From Oscillospiraceae bacterium (GTDB taxonomy: Bacteria > Bacillota > Clostridia > Oscillospirales > Ruminococcaceae), in the NCBI GenBank assembly GCA_017427265.1, contig JAFRTG010000011.1, positions 1-64,000 on the forward strand: a DNA stretch of 64,000 bases, given 5' to 3'. Shown piece by piece: positions 38,075-46,832 of the stretch. Numbering within the stretch: position 1 is the first letter of the stretch; each line of letters starts with the position of its first letter. The notes under the pieces are model-generated. The model ran no database searches and was not told where the DNA came from. It saw nothing but the letters and a program-made list of their open reading frames with translations. A program made the position numbers and the translations under genes.

Positions 38075-39571
38075 TTATTCTCCCGCATGAGATATACCGA
38101 GGATCTCAAGCTCCTTTTCGGTCAGACCGACGCCGCGCAGCATCAGACGGTTTCCGCGCAGTGCTTCAATCGAGTTGATACCCATGCCGCCCATCAGTTC
38201 CTTGATTTCATGCCGCCATGCGTCCATCAGATTGATGAGCCGCTGCGAGCCGATATCCGGATTCAGGCGCTTGACCAGATCGGGGCGCTGTGTTGCGATG
38301 CCCCAGTTGCACTTGCCGGTATGGCAGCTCCGGCAGAGATGACATCCCATCGCAAGACATGCTGCCGTTGCGACATAGCACGCATCCGCGCCGAGCGCGA
38401 TGGCCTTGACCACATCAGCCGCCGAGCGTACCGAACCGCCGCAGATAATCGAAACATTGTTGCGGATGCCCTCGTCGCGCAGCCGCTTATCGACCGCTGC
38501 CAGTGCAAGCTCAATCGGGATGCCGACGTTGTCGCGGATTCTGGTCGGCGCTGCGCCGGTACCTCCGCGGAAGCCGTCAATCGCAATGATATCCGCACCG
38601 GAACGCGCAATGCCGCTTGCAATCGCCGCGATGTTATGCACCGCCGCGACCTTGACGATGACCGGCAGGCGGTATTCCGTGGCCTCCTTCAGCGAGAAGA
38701 CAAGCTGCCGCAGATCCTCGATCGAATAGATATCGTGGTGCGGGGCAGGGGAGATTGCGTCGCTGCCCTCCGGAATCATACGTGTCTTTGAGACGTCGCC
38801 GACAGCCTTGGTGCCGGGCAGGTGTCCGCCGATGCCGGGCTTTGCGCCCTGACCCATCTTGATTTCGATGGCTGCGCCCGCTTCGAGGTAATCCTTGTGC
38901 ACGCCGAAGCGTCCGGATGCAACCTGAACGATCGTGTTTTTGCCGTATTGATAGAAATCCTCGTGCAGACCGCCCTCACCGGTATTGTAGTAAATGCCGA
39001 GTGCGGATGCCGCTCTTGCAAGGGAAGCGTGTGCGTTGTAGCTGATGGAGCCGTAGCTCATGGCCGAGAACATCACCGGCATACTGAGCGAAAGCTGCGG
39101 CGACAGCTTTGTGTCAAGCGAGCCGTCCGCATTCCGGGAGATGTGATCCGGCTTTTTGCCGAGGAACACGCGCGTTTCCATCGGTTCGCGCAGCGGGTCG
39201 ATCGGCGGGTTTGTCACCTGTGAAGCGTTGATGAGAATTTTATCCCAGTAAACCGGCAGCGGATTCGGATTGCCCATCGAGGACAGCAGTACGCCGCCCG
39301 TTTCAGCCTGCCGGTAGATTTCCTTGATTGTCTGGTCGGAGTAGTTTGCATTTTCACGCAGACGGCAGTCGCTCTTGACGATTTTCAGTGCTCTGGTCGG
39401 ACATAGCGTCACACAGCGCTGGCAGTTTACGCACTTTGCTTCATCGGAGAGCATGACCTTGCCGTCCTCGTCATACCAATGCACCTCATTGGCGCACTGT
39501 CGCTCGCAGACGCGGCAGCGGATACATCTGCTGTCGTTCCGAACGACTTCAAATTCCGGATAGAAATTCAA
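38075..39571 (-). CDS. Glutamate synthase FMN-binding catalytic subunit
   Basis: A 498-residue protein. Residues about 10-70 form a two-cluster ferredoxin domain (CIRCRVCERQC, CVNCQRCVTLC). The remaining residues are the FMN/2-oxoglutarate domain of glutamate synthase: MFSAMSYGSISYNAH, GTGEGG-like NTGEGGLHED, KMGQGAKPGIGGHLPG, GADIIAIDGFRGGTGAAP, and a cysteine cluster CHLCRSCHTGKC for 3Fe-4S. It turns 2-oxoglutarate and ammonia from the amidotransferase subunit into glutamate. It starts four bases inside the amidotransferase gene (ATGA overlap). Confidence 0.94.
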   Translation of the reverse strand: MNFYPEFEVVRNDSRCIRCRVCERQCANEVHWYDEDGKVMLSDEAKCVNCQRCVTLCPTRALKIVKSDCRLRENANYSDQTIKEIYRQAETGGVLLSSMGNPNPLPVYWDKILINASQVTNPPIDPLREPMETRVFLGKKPDHISRNADGSLDTKLSPQLSLSMPVMFSAMSYGSISYNAHASLARAASALGIYYNTGEGGLHEDFYQYGKNTIVQVASGRFGVHKDYLEAGAAIEIKMGQGAKPGIGGHLPGTKAVGDVSKTRMIPEGSDAISPAPHHDIYSIEDLRQLVFSLKEATEYRLPVIVKVAAVHNIAAIASGIARSGADIIAIDGFRGGTGAAPTRIRDNVGIPIELALAAVDKRLRDEGIRNNVSIICGGSVRSAADVVKAIALGADACYVATAACLAMGCHLCRSCHTGKCNWGIATQRPDLVKRLNPDIGSQRLINLMDAWRHEIKELMGGMGINSIEALRGNRLMLRGVGLTEKELEILGISHAGE

Positions 39572-40662
39572 AATGCTCCCTCCTTCACTCTGACGATGAC
39601 CGGCTCTCCGCCGGCGGGCGACCAGATATTCTGAATATCCGGTGCCATGACGCGGATTGCGGCTTCCTCGCTGGCGATATAAACCATATCGTCCTGCTCG
39701 CCGACCACCATGGAGCGCAGCTTCAGACGGTCATTGAGCGCCATGAGTCCGCCGTCGAATCCGAGGATAATCGAGAACGGACCGGTGACCAGCAGGCTGG
39801 GGAAGACGGTTCGCAGATATGTGTACTTCTGCTTTTCCGCTTCGGATTTGCCTTCGATGGTGGACCAGAACGGCGCCGCGATGACGGCAGCCATTTCATC
39901 GAGCGTCAGCCCCTGACGGCGGAGCAGATAGTCCGCAATATAGGTGATGACCTCGGTATCAGTCTGCAGCGTACATTTGTAGCCGTACATCTCAATGAAG
40001 CGGCGGTTTGCGTCATAGGAAGAAATCTCGCCGTTGTGAACGATTGAATAATCAAGCATGCAGAACGGATGCGCGCCGCCCCACCAGCCGGGCGTGTTCG
40101 TCGGATAACGGCCGTGCGCCGTCCAGCTGTAAGCCTCGTATTCCTCAAGCCGGTAATATCTGCCGACATCCTCCGGGAAGCCGACGGCCTTGAACGCACC
40201 CATATTCTTGCCGCAGGAGAAGACATAGCTTCCGTCCAGCTGCGCATTGATGCGGTTGACCACGCGCACGACAAGCTCCTTTTCGTCGATCTGCAGGTGC
40301 CGCAGGACGGACTGCATCGGCGAAACAAAGACGCGCCGGATAATCGGCTCATCTGTGATCTGCGGGATTTTGCGCACCTTGATATGCTCGTCCTGCACGA
40401 TCTCGAAATACTCTTTGAGCAGTGTCATGCATTCACTCTGCGCGCTGCGGCTGTTGAAAAAGATGTGAAGCGCATAGAAGTCGCGGTATTCCGGGTAGAT
40501 GCCGTATGCCGCAAAGCCGCCGCCCAGACCGTTGGAGCGGTCGTGCATCGGAATCATGCTCTGAATGATGCTTTCGCCGTTCATGCGTCTGCCGTCGCGG
40601 GAGATCATCGCGGATACTGCGCAGCCTGACGGAATGCGCACCTGACCTTCCAGTGGGATCAT
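39568..40662 (-). CDS. Glutamate synthase amidotransferase subunit
   Basis: A 364-residue class II glutamine amidotransferase, the separate glutaminase of a split glutamate synthase. The start at 40662 (MIPLEGQVRIPSGC) follows AAGGAGG; the frame opens at 40698. The catalytic Cys is expected at residue 14 after a short propeptide. HGRYPTNTPGWWGGAHPF and VHNGEISSYDANRR match the Ntn-type glutaminase fold. It is the first gene of a probable seven-gene operon ending with purF. Its leader has a promoter and an attenuator with an ANTAR-type hexaloop. Confidence 0.92.
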   Translation of the reverse strand: MIPLEGQVRIPSGCAVSAMISRDGRRMNGESIIQSMIPMHDRSNGLGGGFAAYGIYPEYRDFYALHIFFNSRSAQSECMTLLKEYFEIVQDEHIKVRKIPQITDEPIIRRVFVSPMQSVLRHLQIDEKELVVRVVNRINAQLDGSYVFSCGKNMGAFKAVGFPEDVGRYYRLEEYEAYSWTAHGRYPTNTPGWWGGAHPFCMLDYSIVHNGEISSYDANRRFIEMYGYKCTLQTDTEVITYIADYLLRRQGLTLDEMAAVIAAPFWSTIEGKSEAEKQKYTYLRTVFPSLLVTGPFSIILGFDGGLMALNDRLKLRSMVVGEQDDMVYIASEEAAIRVMAPDIQNIWSPAGGEPVIVRVKEGAF

Positions 40663-40681
40663 CTCAAATTCCTCCTTGCAA

Positions 40682-40743
40682 ACTGAAAAGGCGCCCATCC
40701 GGGGACAGATAACCTGTCCGCCGAATGAACGCCTTTGTTCATT
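40682..40743 (-). promoter_or_regulatory. ANTAR-type attenuator before the glutamate synthase operon
   Basis: On the minus strand a hairpin AATGAAC-AAAGGC-GTTCATT (40743-40724) has a perfect 7-bp stem and a hexaloop with A1 and G4. A second hairpin GGACAG-GTTAT-CTGTCC (40719-40703) follows. The loop-plus-next base AAAGGCG (40736-40730) is also the 5' arm of a terminator, pairing with CGCCTTT (40693-40687), followed by a T-rich tail. The first hairpin and the terminator exclude each other. Confidence 0.72.
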
Positions 40744-40761
40744 TCATTGTTGCTGTTTGCT

Positions 40762-40790
40762 ATTATAACACATTGTGAAACTTTTGTCAA
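40762..40790 (-). promoter_or_regulatory. Promoter of the glutamate synthase operon
   Basis: Minus-strand TTGACA (40790-40785), 17-bp spacer, TATAAT (40767-40762). Transcription would begin near 40755, a few bases before the hexaloop hairpin. Confidence 0.9.
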
Positions 40791-40923
40791 TAACCGGCGG
40801 ACAGTTTTCCGCATCTAGGAGACGATTTCAGCAGGGCAGCCAGAAACAATTCGACACATAGAAAAGAAAACTGACGGTTTATACAATTATCATAATACTC
40901 CGATGATTTCATTTCGGCCGGCA

Positions 40924-40952
40924 TTGATTCTGCCTGCGGATTATGTTATAAT
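40924..40952 (+). promoter_or_regulatory. Promoter of the DUF4434-type dockerin gene
   Basis: TTGATT (40924-40929), 17-bp spacer, TATAAT (40947-40952). It is divergent from the glutamate synthase promoter. Confidence 0.8.
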
Positions 40953-40976
40953 GACAGCGAGGGGAGGGATCATGTC

Positions 40977-42230
40977 ATGAAACGATGGTTTGCGGCGGTT
41001 TTCGCTGTACTGCTGTTTCTGCCGCTGACAGTATCTGCCGAGGCGGTTTTGCAGATGCCGCCTCTTTTTGAAGCGAGCTTTCTGCAGGGCTGGCTCTGCC
41101 GGGAATGGTCTGCTGAACGGTGGCAGCAGGAATTTGCTGCCATGAAATCGCTTGGATTCCGGGCGGTGATTCTGCAGTCAGCCGTTGATCTGACATATGA
41201 GAAAACCGAAGCGGAAAAGCCGGAAACGGATTCGTCTGCTTACCGGCTGACAGATGCTGCGGCACTGTATCCGACAGCGCTTCTCCCGGATTCCGGAGAG
41301 GCCTGTGCGCTCGGACGCGCGCTGCAGGCGGCCGGGGAAACCGGTATGCAGCTTTATATCGGCACTGTCAGCGACAGCCGCTGGTGGAATTACGGCTGGG
41401 GCAGCCCGACCTCCGATTATTCTGATTGGCTCGCAGAAAACACTGCGGCAAATCTGACAGTCATCCGGGAGATTGCGGAGCAGTTCGGTGACGAATACAG
41501 TGCGCAGATTGCCGGGTTCTATTATAACAATGAAATCTGGAACATGGATGTAGCCTGTGCCGGTACTGATGAAGGCCGGACGGCAGCGCTTCTCGCTGCA
41601 CAGATCAGGGCTGTGAAGGACGCAGTCCGCGGCGCATTTCCGGGGAAGCCGCTGCTGCTCAGCCCGTTTTATAACAACACGCTTTCCGATGCTGCATCCT
41701 ATGCAGCCTTCTGGCAGGCAATCGTACAGAAGGCCGGGCTCGGTCAGGAGGATATCATTGCGCTGCAGGACGGCTGCGGCAGAGATTATGCACCGGAAGT
41801 CATCCGCGCATGGCAGTCTGCGCTCCAAGGTGCGCTGGACGGCCGGCTGACTGTCTGGGTCAACAATGAGACCTTCGGCAGCGACATGAAGCCGGTGCAG
41901 CTTTCACGGCTGAAACAGGATTATCTTGCTTCGTCAGATGCGCGGCGGCATATTCTGTTTTCATGGAACCATTATTACAGCAGGCTTTCTGATGCAGCTC
42001 ATGCGGAGTTTGCCGACGGCTTTGAGACATTTCTTGACCGGACGGCAGGCGATGTCAACGGTGACGGCAGAACCGATCCGGACGATCCTGAAGCGCTTAG
42101 CAGTCTGCTGGGCGCGGAACGCACTGCGCTTGCGGACTGGTGCGCCGGCGATCTGGACGGCAGCGGTGCGCTGAATGCCGCCGATCTGACACTGCTTCGG
42201 CGCAGGATTATCGGTAATACGCAGAATTAA
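40977..42230 (+). CDS. Dockerin protein with DUF4434-like (putative glycosidase) domain
   Basis: A 417-residue secreted protein. The start at 40977 follows GGGGAGGG. After the signal peptide (cleaved near VSAEA) residues about 25-345 look like a TIM-barrel domain similar to DUF4434 proteins: WQQEFAAMKSLGFRAVILQ, MQLYIGTV, IAGFYYNNEIW, KPLLLSPFYNN, DIIALQDGCG and LFSWNHYYS mark successive strands. The YNNE motif could supply an acid residue. A C-terminal dockerin (GDVNGDGRTDPDD, GDLDGSGALNAAD) starts near residue 357. A glycoside hydrolase role is likely, but the substrate is unknown. Confidence 0.85.
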   Translation: MKRWFAAVFAVLLFLPLTVSAEAVLQMPPLFEASFLQGWLCREWSAERWQQEFAAMKSLGFRAVILQSAVDLTYEKTEAEKPETDSSAYRLTDAAALYPTALLPDSGEACALGRALQAAGETGMQLYIGTVSDSRWWNYGWGSPTSDYSDWLAENTAANLTVIREIAEQFGDEYSAQIAGFYYNNEIWNMDVACAGTDEGRTAALLAAQIRAVKDAVRGAFPGKPLLLSPFYNNTLSDAASYAAFWQAIVQKAGLGQEDIIALQDGCGRDYAPEVIRAWQSALQGALDGRLTVWVNNETFGSDMKPVQLSRLKQDYLASSDARRHILFSWNHYYSRLSDAAHAEFADGFETFLDRTAGDVNGDGRTDPDDPEALSSLLGAERTALADWCAGDLDGSGALNAADLTLLRRRIIGNTQN

Positions 42231-42346
42231 CGTATTTTTATGAGAAAAGTAAACGAACATTAAGGTTGAATAAAGAGCGAATTCAGTTGCGGGCTGTAAA
42301 ATGTACATAACGGATTTATACCGAAACATCGCAGGGAGGTTCTATC

Positions 42347-43990
42347 ATGAAGGAAAAGAAAAAGAAGGGTAAGAAAAAGCTGATTGCGATTTCTGTATGC
42401 GGCGTTGTTGCACTTGCAGTCGGCGCAGGAGCCCTTCACAGCATCGCAGGAAAGGATGCTGCTTCTGCCGGTACACTCAAAACGGCGGAACTGGAAAAAA
42501 TGGATCTGAAGCAGACCGTCACGCTTTCCGGCGTTGTGGACAGTGCAGAGTCCGCATCTCCGGTCAGCATGGTGAACGGCGTCAAGGTTCGCAGCGTAAA
42601 GGTGAAGGTCGGCGACCGTGTGAAAAAGGGCGATGTAATCGCAGAGCTGGACACGACTGATCTGGAAAAGTCGCTTGCTTCCTTGAAAACGACACTGGAA
42701 CACGCAGTTCAGAAGAATGAGCTTGATCTCAAGGCCGCACAGCGCGGATACGATCAGGCGGTTGCCGGAAAGCAGACCGCTTCCGAGCGCGGAAACCGTA
42801 CAATTTCCGATGCACAGCAGCAATACCGCGATGCCGTTGACGATCAGAATCAGCTCTATTCCGATTACGACAGTGCAGCGGCAGACCGCTCCTATAAGGA
42901 AGAGATTGCAGCACAGGCGGCTGCAGAAGCCGAGGCTGCATCGGCCAATGCGCTGATGCTTGCGAGCGAGCGCGATGCGATCAAAAAAGAACTGACAGCT
43001 GCCAAGGCTGATGCGAGAGCTGCGGCCGGTACGGATGCGGCAGCTGCTGCGGATGCAAGAGTCGCAGATCTCGAAGCACAGTTTGAGACTGCCGACAATG
43101 CCTATACCGAAGCAAAACAGGCCGCTGCCGATGCAGCAGCCTATTCCGGCGAGTGCACACAGGCGATGCTCGCGGCCGTGACCAAGGAGACCGAGCTGAA
43201 AATGGGCATGAGCTCTGCTGAAAAGGCCGTAGCGGCTGCCGAAGCAGAATCCCGCAGAGCTTCCGAAGCAAAGAGTGATGCGGATTCCGAGAGCGACAGC
43301 CATGTTGCCGCAAGCAAGGATTCTCTTGCAACACTGCAGCTTTCCTCTGATGACAGCCTTGCAGATCTCAAAAAGCAGATCAGCACACTTGAGGAGCAGA
43401 TCGAATCCTGCACAGTGAAATCTGATATTGACGGCATCGTCACGGAAGTCGCCGTTAAGGAAGGCGAGCTTTATGCCGGCGGCGTGATTGCGGTTGTGCA
43501 GGATGACAGCAGCTATAAGCTCACGGCCTATGTTGATCAGTACGACATCAGCAAGCTGAAAAAAGGGCAGGATACCGATATCATCGTGCAGGCCGTCTCG
43601 AAGGATGCAATGGAAGGCACGCTGGACTATATCGCACCGACACCGAGCGCGGCTGCGGAGACAGGTTCGGACAGCAGCAGCTACGAGATCAATGCGGTTC
43701 TGAAAAAGAACGAGCCCGATCTCCGCATCGGCATGACGGCAAAGCTGATTGTCAATATTCAGGAGAAGGATCAGGTATATGCGATTCCGGAAAGCTATAT
43801 CCTGAAGGATGAGGACGGCAATGCATATATTGAAGTCACCCCGGACGGAAATGAGAAGGAAAAGGTTCCGGTCACCTGCGGAATGCAGACGGATTACTAT
43901 ACTGAAATCAGCGGTTCCGGTCTGAAGGACGGTCTGCTGGTTGTGATTCCTGACGGTGAAGCGGAAGACGGTTCATCTCTGTTCTATTGA
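42347..43990 (+). CDS. Membrane-fusion (MacA/HlyD-like) efflux subunit
   Basis: A 547-residue protein with a very basic N-terminus and one membrane helix (residues about 11-32). A biotinyl-lipoyl-like half (SVKVKVGDRVKKGDVIAELD, about 75-105) and its partner half (SDIDGIVTEVAVKEGELYAGG, about 365) flank a long Ala/Glu/Lys-rich coiled coil (about 105-350). A beta-barrel region (YVDQYDISKLKKGQD, LRIGMTAKLIVNI) follows. In Gram-positives such proteins couple an ABC exporter to extracellular substrate. The ATPase gene follows after 14 bases. Confidence 0.9.
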   Translation: MKEKKKKGKKKLIAISVCGVVALAVGAGALHSIAGKDAASAGTLKTAELEKMDLKQTVTLSGVVDSAESASPVSMVNGVKVRSVKVKVGDRVKKGDVIAELDTTDLEKSLASLKTTLEHAVQKNELDLKAAQRGYDQAVAGKQTASERGNRTISDAQQQYRDAVDDQNQLYSDYDSAAADRSYKEEIAAQAAAEAEAASANALMLASERDAIKKELTAAKADARAAAGTDAAAAADARVADLEAQFETADNAYTEAKQAAADAAAYSGECTQAMLAAVTKETELKMGMSSAEKAVAAAEAESRRASEAKSDADSESDSHVAASKDSLATLQLSSDDSLADLKKQISTLEEQIESCTVKSDIDGIVTEVAVKEGELYAGGVIAVVQDDSSYKLTAYVDQYDISKLKKGQDTDIIVQAVSKDAMEGTLDYIAPTPSAAAETGSDSSSYEINAVLKKNEPDLRIGMTAKLIVNIQEKDQVYAIPESYILKDEDGNAYIEVTPDGNEKEKVPVTCGMQTDYYTEISGSGLKDGLLVVIPDGEAEDGSSLFY

Positions 43991-44004
43991 TGAGGTGACC
44001 CGCC

Positions 44005-44739
44005 ATGCAGACAGAAACAGTCATTGAACTGAGAAAAATTTATAAACGGTTTTATGAAGGATCGGAGAACGAGCTGGAAATACTCCACGGAATTGATCTG
44101 CGCGTCAAGCGCGGCGAGTTTATTTCCATTGTCGGTCCCTCCGGTTCCGGAAAATCTACGCTGATGAATATCATCGGCGCACTGGACAGACCGACGGAAG
44201 GAACATATCTGCTCGACGGAACGGATATCTGCACAACAGATGACACGGAGCTTTCGCATATCCGGAACCGGAAGATCGGCTTTGTCTTTCAGACCTACAA
44301 TCTGATTCCGCGTAATTCCGCGCTGAAAAATGTGGAGCTGCCGATGATGTACGGCAAGGTCGGCAGACTCGCAAGACGGAAAAAGGCGAAAGAACTGCTT
44401 GAAATCGTCGGGATGGGTGACCGGATGGATCACAATCCGGATGAGCTTTCCGGCGGACAGAAGCAGCGTGTTGCGATCGCGCGCGCACTTGCAAACGATC
44501 CGGCGATTATTCTGGCGGACGAGCCGACCGGTGCGCTCGATTCCGTCACAGGCCGCATGATTATGGATCTGTTCCATCAGCTGCATAAGGAGAAGGGCAT
44601 TACCATCGTGCTGATTACGCACTCTCCGGAGCTTGCCGAGGAGACCGAACGGATCGTGACAATCATGGACGGAAAGATCACATCAGAAAGGAGTGGCTCA
44701 CTGTATGATACTCGACAGCATTCTGCTGGCGCTGAATGA
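44005..44739 (+). CDS. ABC transporter ATP-binding protein (MacB/LolD type)
   Basis: A 244-residue ATPase with Walker [10 protein letters not shown], signature [14 protein letters not shown] and Walker [38 protein letters not shown] is typical of the MacB-type exporter group for peptides or drugs. Its C-terminal end overlaps the permease start by 35 bases in another frame. It works with the membrane-fusion protein upstream and the FtsX-like permease downstream. Confidence 0.95.
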   Translation: MQTETVIELRKIYKRFYEGSENELEILHGIDLRVKRGEFISIVGPSGSGKSTLMNIIGALDRPTEGTYLLDGTDICTTDDTELSHIRNRKIGFVFQTYNLIPRNSALKNVELPMMYGKVGRLARRKKAKELLEIVGMGDRMDHNPDELSGGQKQRVAIARALANDPAIILADEPTGALDSVTGRMIMDLFHQLHKEKGITIVLITHSPELAEETERIVTIMDGKITSERSGSLYDTRQHSAGAE

Positions 44740-45970
44740 ACTGCGGATCAACAAGATGCGCTCGTTTCTGACGATGCTCGGCATTGTCATCGGCATTGCA
44801 TCGGTCATTGCGATTGTGACACTCGGCGACGCACTCGGCAATACGACGCGCAACATCTTTACAGGCTCCGGCGCCAATCAGATTTATTTTGTCGTCAGAC
44901 AGAAGAGCATGAAATCACTCAGCGACTACGACAATATGGATGAGGATGCGCGGACAATGCGCGATTCCGATAAGGTTTCGTACAGGGTATTTGACGAGCT
45001 GGAGTCTGTGTTCGGTGACCGTCTGGAGGGTATTTCTCTTGAGGACACGTTCGGAACGGCGAAGGTTGACAAGGATCGGTATACGATTTACGGCGTCAAC
45101 CCCTGCGGTTATGCGATTCAGCGGAATATCAAGATTGTCGCGGGCAGAGAGTTTACAAATGAGGAATATTCGGACGGCAAAATGGTCATTATCATCCCGG
45201 ATACGACTGCGGAAAAGCTCTACGGCAGCGTGGAAAATGCCGTCGGCAAGCAGTTTGAAGCCGAGATGTCGCACAAGTATGTGAACTATACGGTTGTCGG
45301 CGTTTATCACAAGGATGACAACGGCGCCTATGTTGATATGATTCTCTATGAGGAAACCGGTCTGCATTTTGTGCCTTATAACTCAGAAGCCAAGAAAACA
45401 AACTGGATGAATGAATATTTCAGAGGGTTTACGGTCGTCGGCAAAGAGGGCGAGGATATTCCGCAGCTGAGCGAGGACATTCTCAACTATCTGAACCAGA
45501 CGCACTACAAAAACAATGATACATACAAGATGTTCTCACAGACCATGCAGTCCGTGCTGGAAGAAGCCGGAAATGTTGCAAATATTGTCAAGCTGGTCAT
45601 GTCGGCGATTGCAGCGATTGCACTGATTGTCGGCGGCATCGGCGTCATGAACATCATGATCGTTTCCATCACGGAGCGCACCAGAGAAATCGGTACGCGC
45701 AAGGCGCTCGGTGCAACAAACGGCAACATCCGCACCCAGTTCCTGATTGAGTCCATTGTGATCTGCCTGATCGGCAGCGCGCTCGGAATCATACTGGGCT
45801 TACTGCTCGGTTCGGTGATATCCTCTGTGCTCGGTGTAGAGGGAGCAGCCTCGGTCAAGGGCGTAGCAGTCAGCGTGCTGTTCTCGATGGCGTTCGGAAT
45901 CTTCTTCGGATACTATCCTGCAAGCAAGGCTGCAAAGCTGGATCCGATCGTTGCACTCCGGTACGAATGA
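44705..45970 (+). CDS. ABC transporter permease (MacB/FtsX type)
   Basis: A 421-residue permease. ATG 44705 is preferred to GTG 44693, with AAAGGAG 11 bases upstream. An N-terminal helix (RSFLTMLGIVIGIASVIAIV, about 18-38) is followed by a large extracellular domain (about 45-280) and three C-terminal helices with the FtsX signature (GGIGVMNIMIVSITERTREIGTRKALGA). It forms the exporter with the two genes upstream. The operon is followed by a two-component system with its own promoter, which may sense the same stress. Confidence 0.93.
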   Translation: MILDSILLALNELRINKMRSFLTMLGIVIGIASVIAIVTLGDALGNTTRNIFTGSGANQIYFVVRQKSMKSLSDYDNMDEDARTMRDSDKVSYRVFDELESVFGDRLEGISLEDTFGTAKVDKDRYTIYGVNPCGYAIQRNIKIVAGREFTNEEYSDGKMVIIIPDTTAEKLYGSVENAVGKQFEAEMSHKYVNYTVVGVYHKDDNGAYVDMILYEETGLHFVPYNSEAKKTNWMNEYFRGFTVVGKEGEDIPQLSEDILNYLNQTHYKNNDTYKMFSQTMQSVLEEAGNVANIVKLVMSAIAAIALIVGGIGVMNIMIVSITERTREIGTRKALGATNGNIRTQFLIESIVICLIGSALGIILGLLLGSVISSVLGVEGAASVKGVAVSVLFSMAFGIFFGYYPASKAAKLDPIVALRYE

Positions 45971-45997
45971 TCCGTTCTGTGAAATTGCTTTTTTCGG

Positions 45998-46032
45998 GGG
46001 ACTGCATTGAAGAGGGGGTGCAGTCCCTTTTT
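45998..46032 (+). terminator. Intrinsic terminator after the efflux operon
   Basis: Stem GGGACTGCA (45998-46006) with TGCAGTCCC (46019-46027), followed by five T. Confidence 0.85.
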
Positions 46033-46047
46033 CATTGCTTTTGTCCA

Positions 46048-46076
46048 TTGCAATTTCTGCTGCGGTATGGTATAAT
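46048..46076 (+). promoter_or_regulatory. Promoter of the two-component system
   Basis: TTGCAA (46048-46053), 17-bp spacer, TATAAT (46071-46076). Confidence 0.8.
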
Positions 46077-46121
46077 GATACCGGATTCCGAAGCGGAACA
46101 ATTTGAAAGGATGTGAAATGC

Positions 46122-46832
46122 ATGGCCGCAAAAATTCTGATTGCGGAGGATGATGCGGATATTCAGGAGATTCTCAAGCTGTATCTTGAGAATGCAGGCT
46201 TTACGGTGATCCGCGCCGATGACGGCACGGCTGCATTTGAAAAAATCACACAGGACTGGCCGGATCTCGTGCTGGTGGATATTATGATGCCGGGCATGAA
46301 CGGCTTTGAGCTGACAAAGCGCATCCGCTCCTGCAGCAATATTCCGATTATCATTATTTCGGCTATGAATGCTGACAGCGACAAGATCCTCGGCCTTGAT
46401 ATCGGTGCGGATGACTATGTCACCAAGCCGTTCAATCCGCTGGAGGTCGTGGCGCGTGTGAAATCTGCGCTGCGCCGTACAATGGAGCTGGATGTCACCG
46501 AGCAGGGTGCAGGAACCGGAGAGGCCGATCTGCTCCGTGTCGGCGAGCTGGTGCTCGATACCAAGCGCTTTATGCTGACGAAAAACGGCGAGCAGATTCC
46601 GCTGACGCCGACCGAATTCAAGATTCTGATGATGCTGATGGAAAATCCCGGCCGCGTCTTTACGAAAATGCAGATTTATGAGCGCATCAACGGAGAGTAT
46701 TTTGAGAGCGATGACAACACGATGATGGTGCATATTTCAAAGCTGCGAGACAAGATCGGCGATGACAGCAAGCATCCTGTCTATCTGAAGACGATTCGCG
46801 GATTGGGGTATAAAATTGAAGAATTCAAGTGA
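46122..46832 (+). CDS. OmpR/PhoB-family response regulator
   Basis: A 236-residue DNA-binding regulator. The start at 46122 (MAAKILIAEDD) is preferred to GTG 46113 because the latter is only two bases from GAAAGG. The receiver domain has the acidic pair EDD, the phospho-acceptor Asp in VLVDIMMPG, Ser/Thr in IIISAMN and Lys in VTKPF. A winged-helix effector domain (about 135-236; LTPTEFKILMMLMENPGRVFTKMQIYERI, KTIRGLGYKIE) follows. The kinase gene overlaps its end by 17 bases. Confidence 0.94.
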   Translation: MAAKILIAEDDADIQEILKLYLENAGFTVIRADDGTAAFEKITQDWPDLVLVDIMMPGMNGFELTKRIRSCSNIPIIIISAMNADSDKILGLDIGADDYVTKPFNPLEVVARVKSALRRTMELDVTEQGAGTGEADLLRVGELVLDTKRFMLTKNGEQIPLTPTEFKILMMLMENPGRVFTKMQIYERINGEYFESDDNTMMVHISKLRDKIGDDSKHPVYLKTIRGLGYKIEEFK

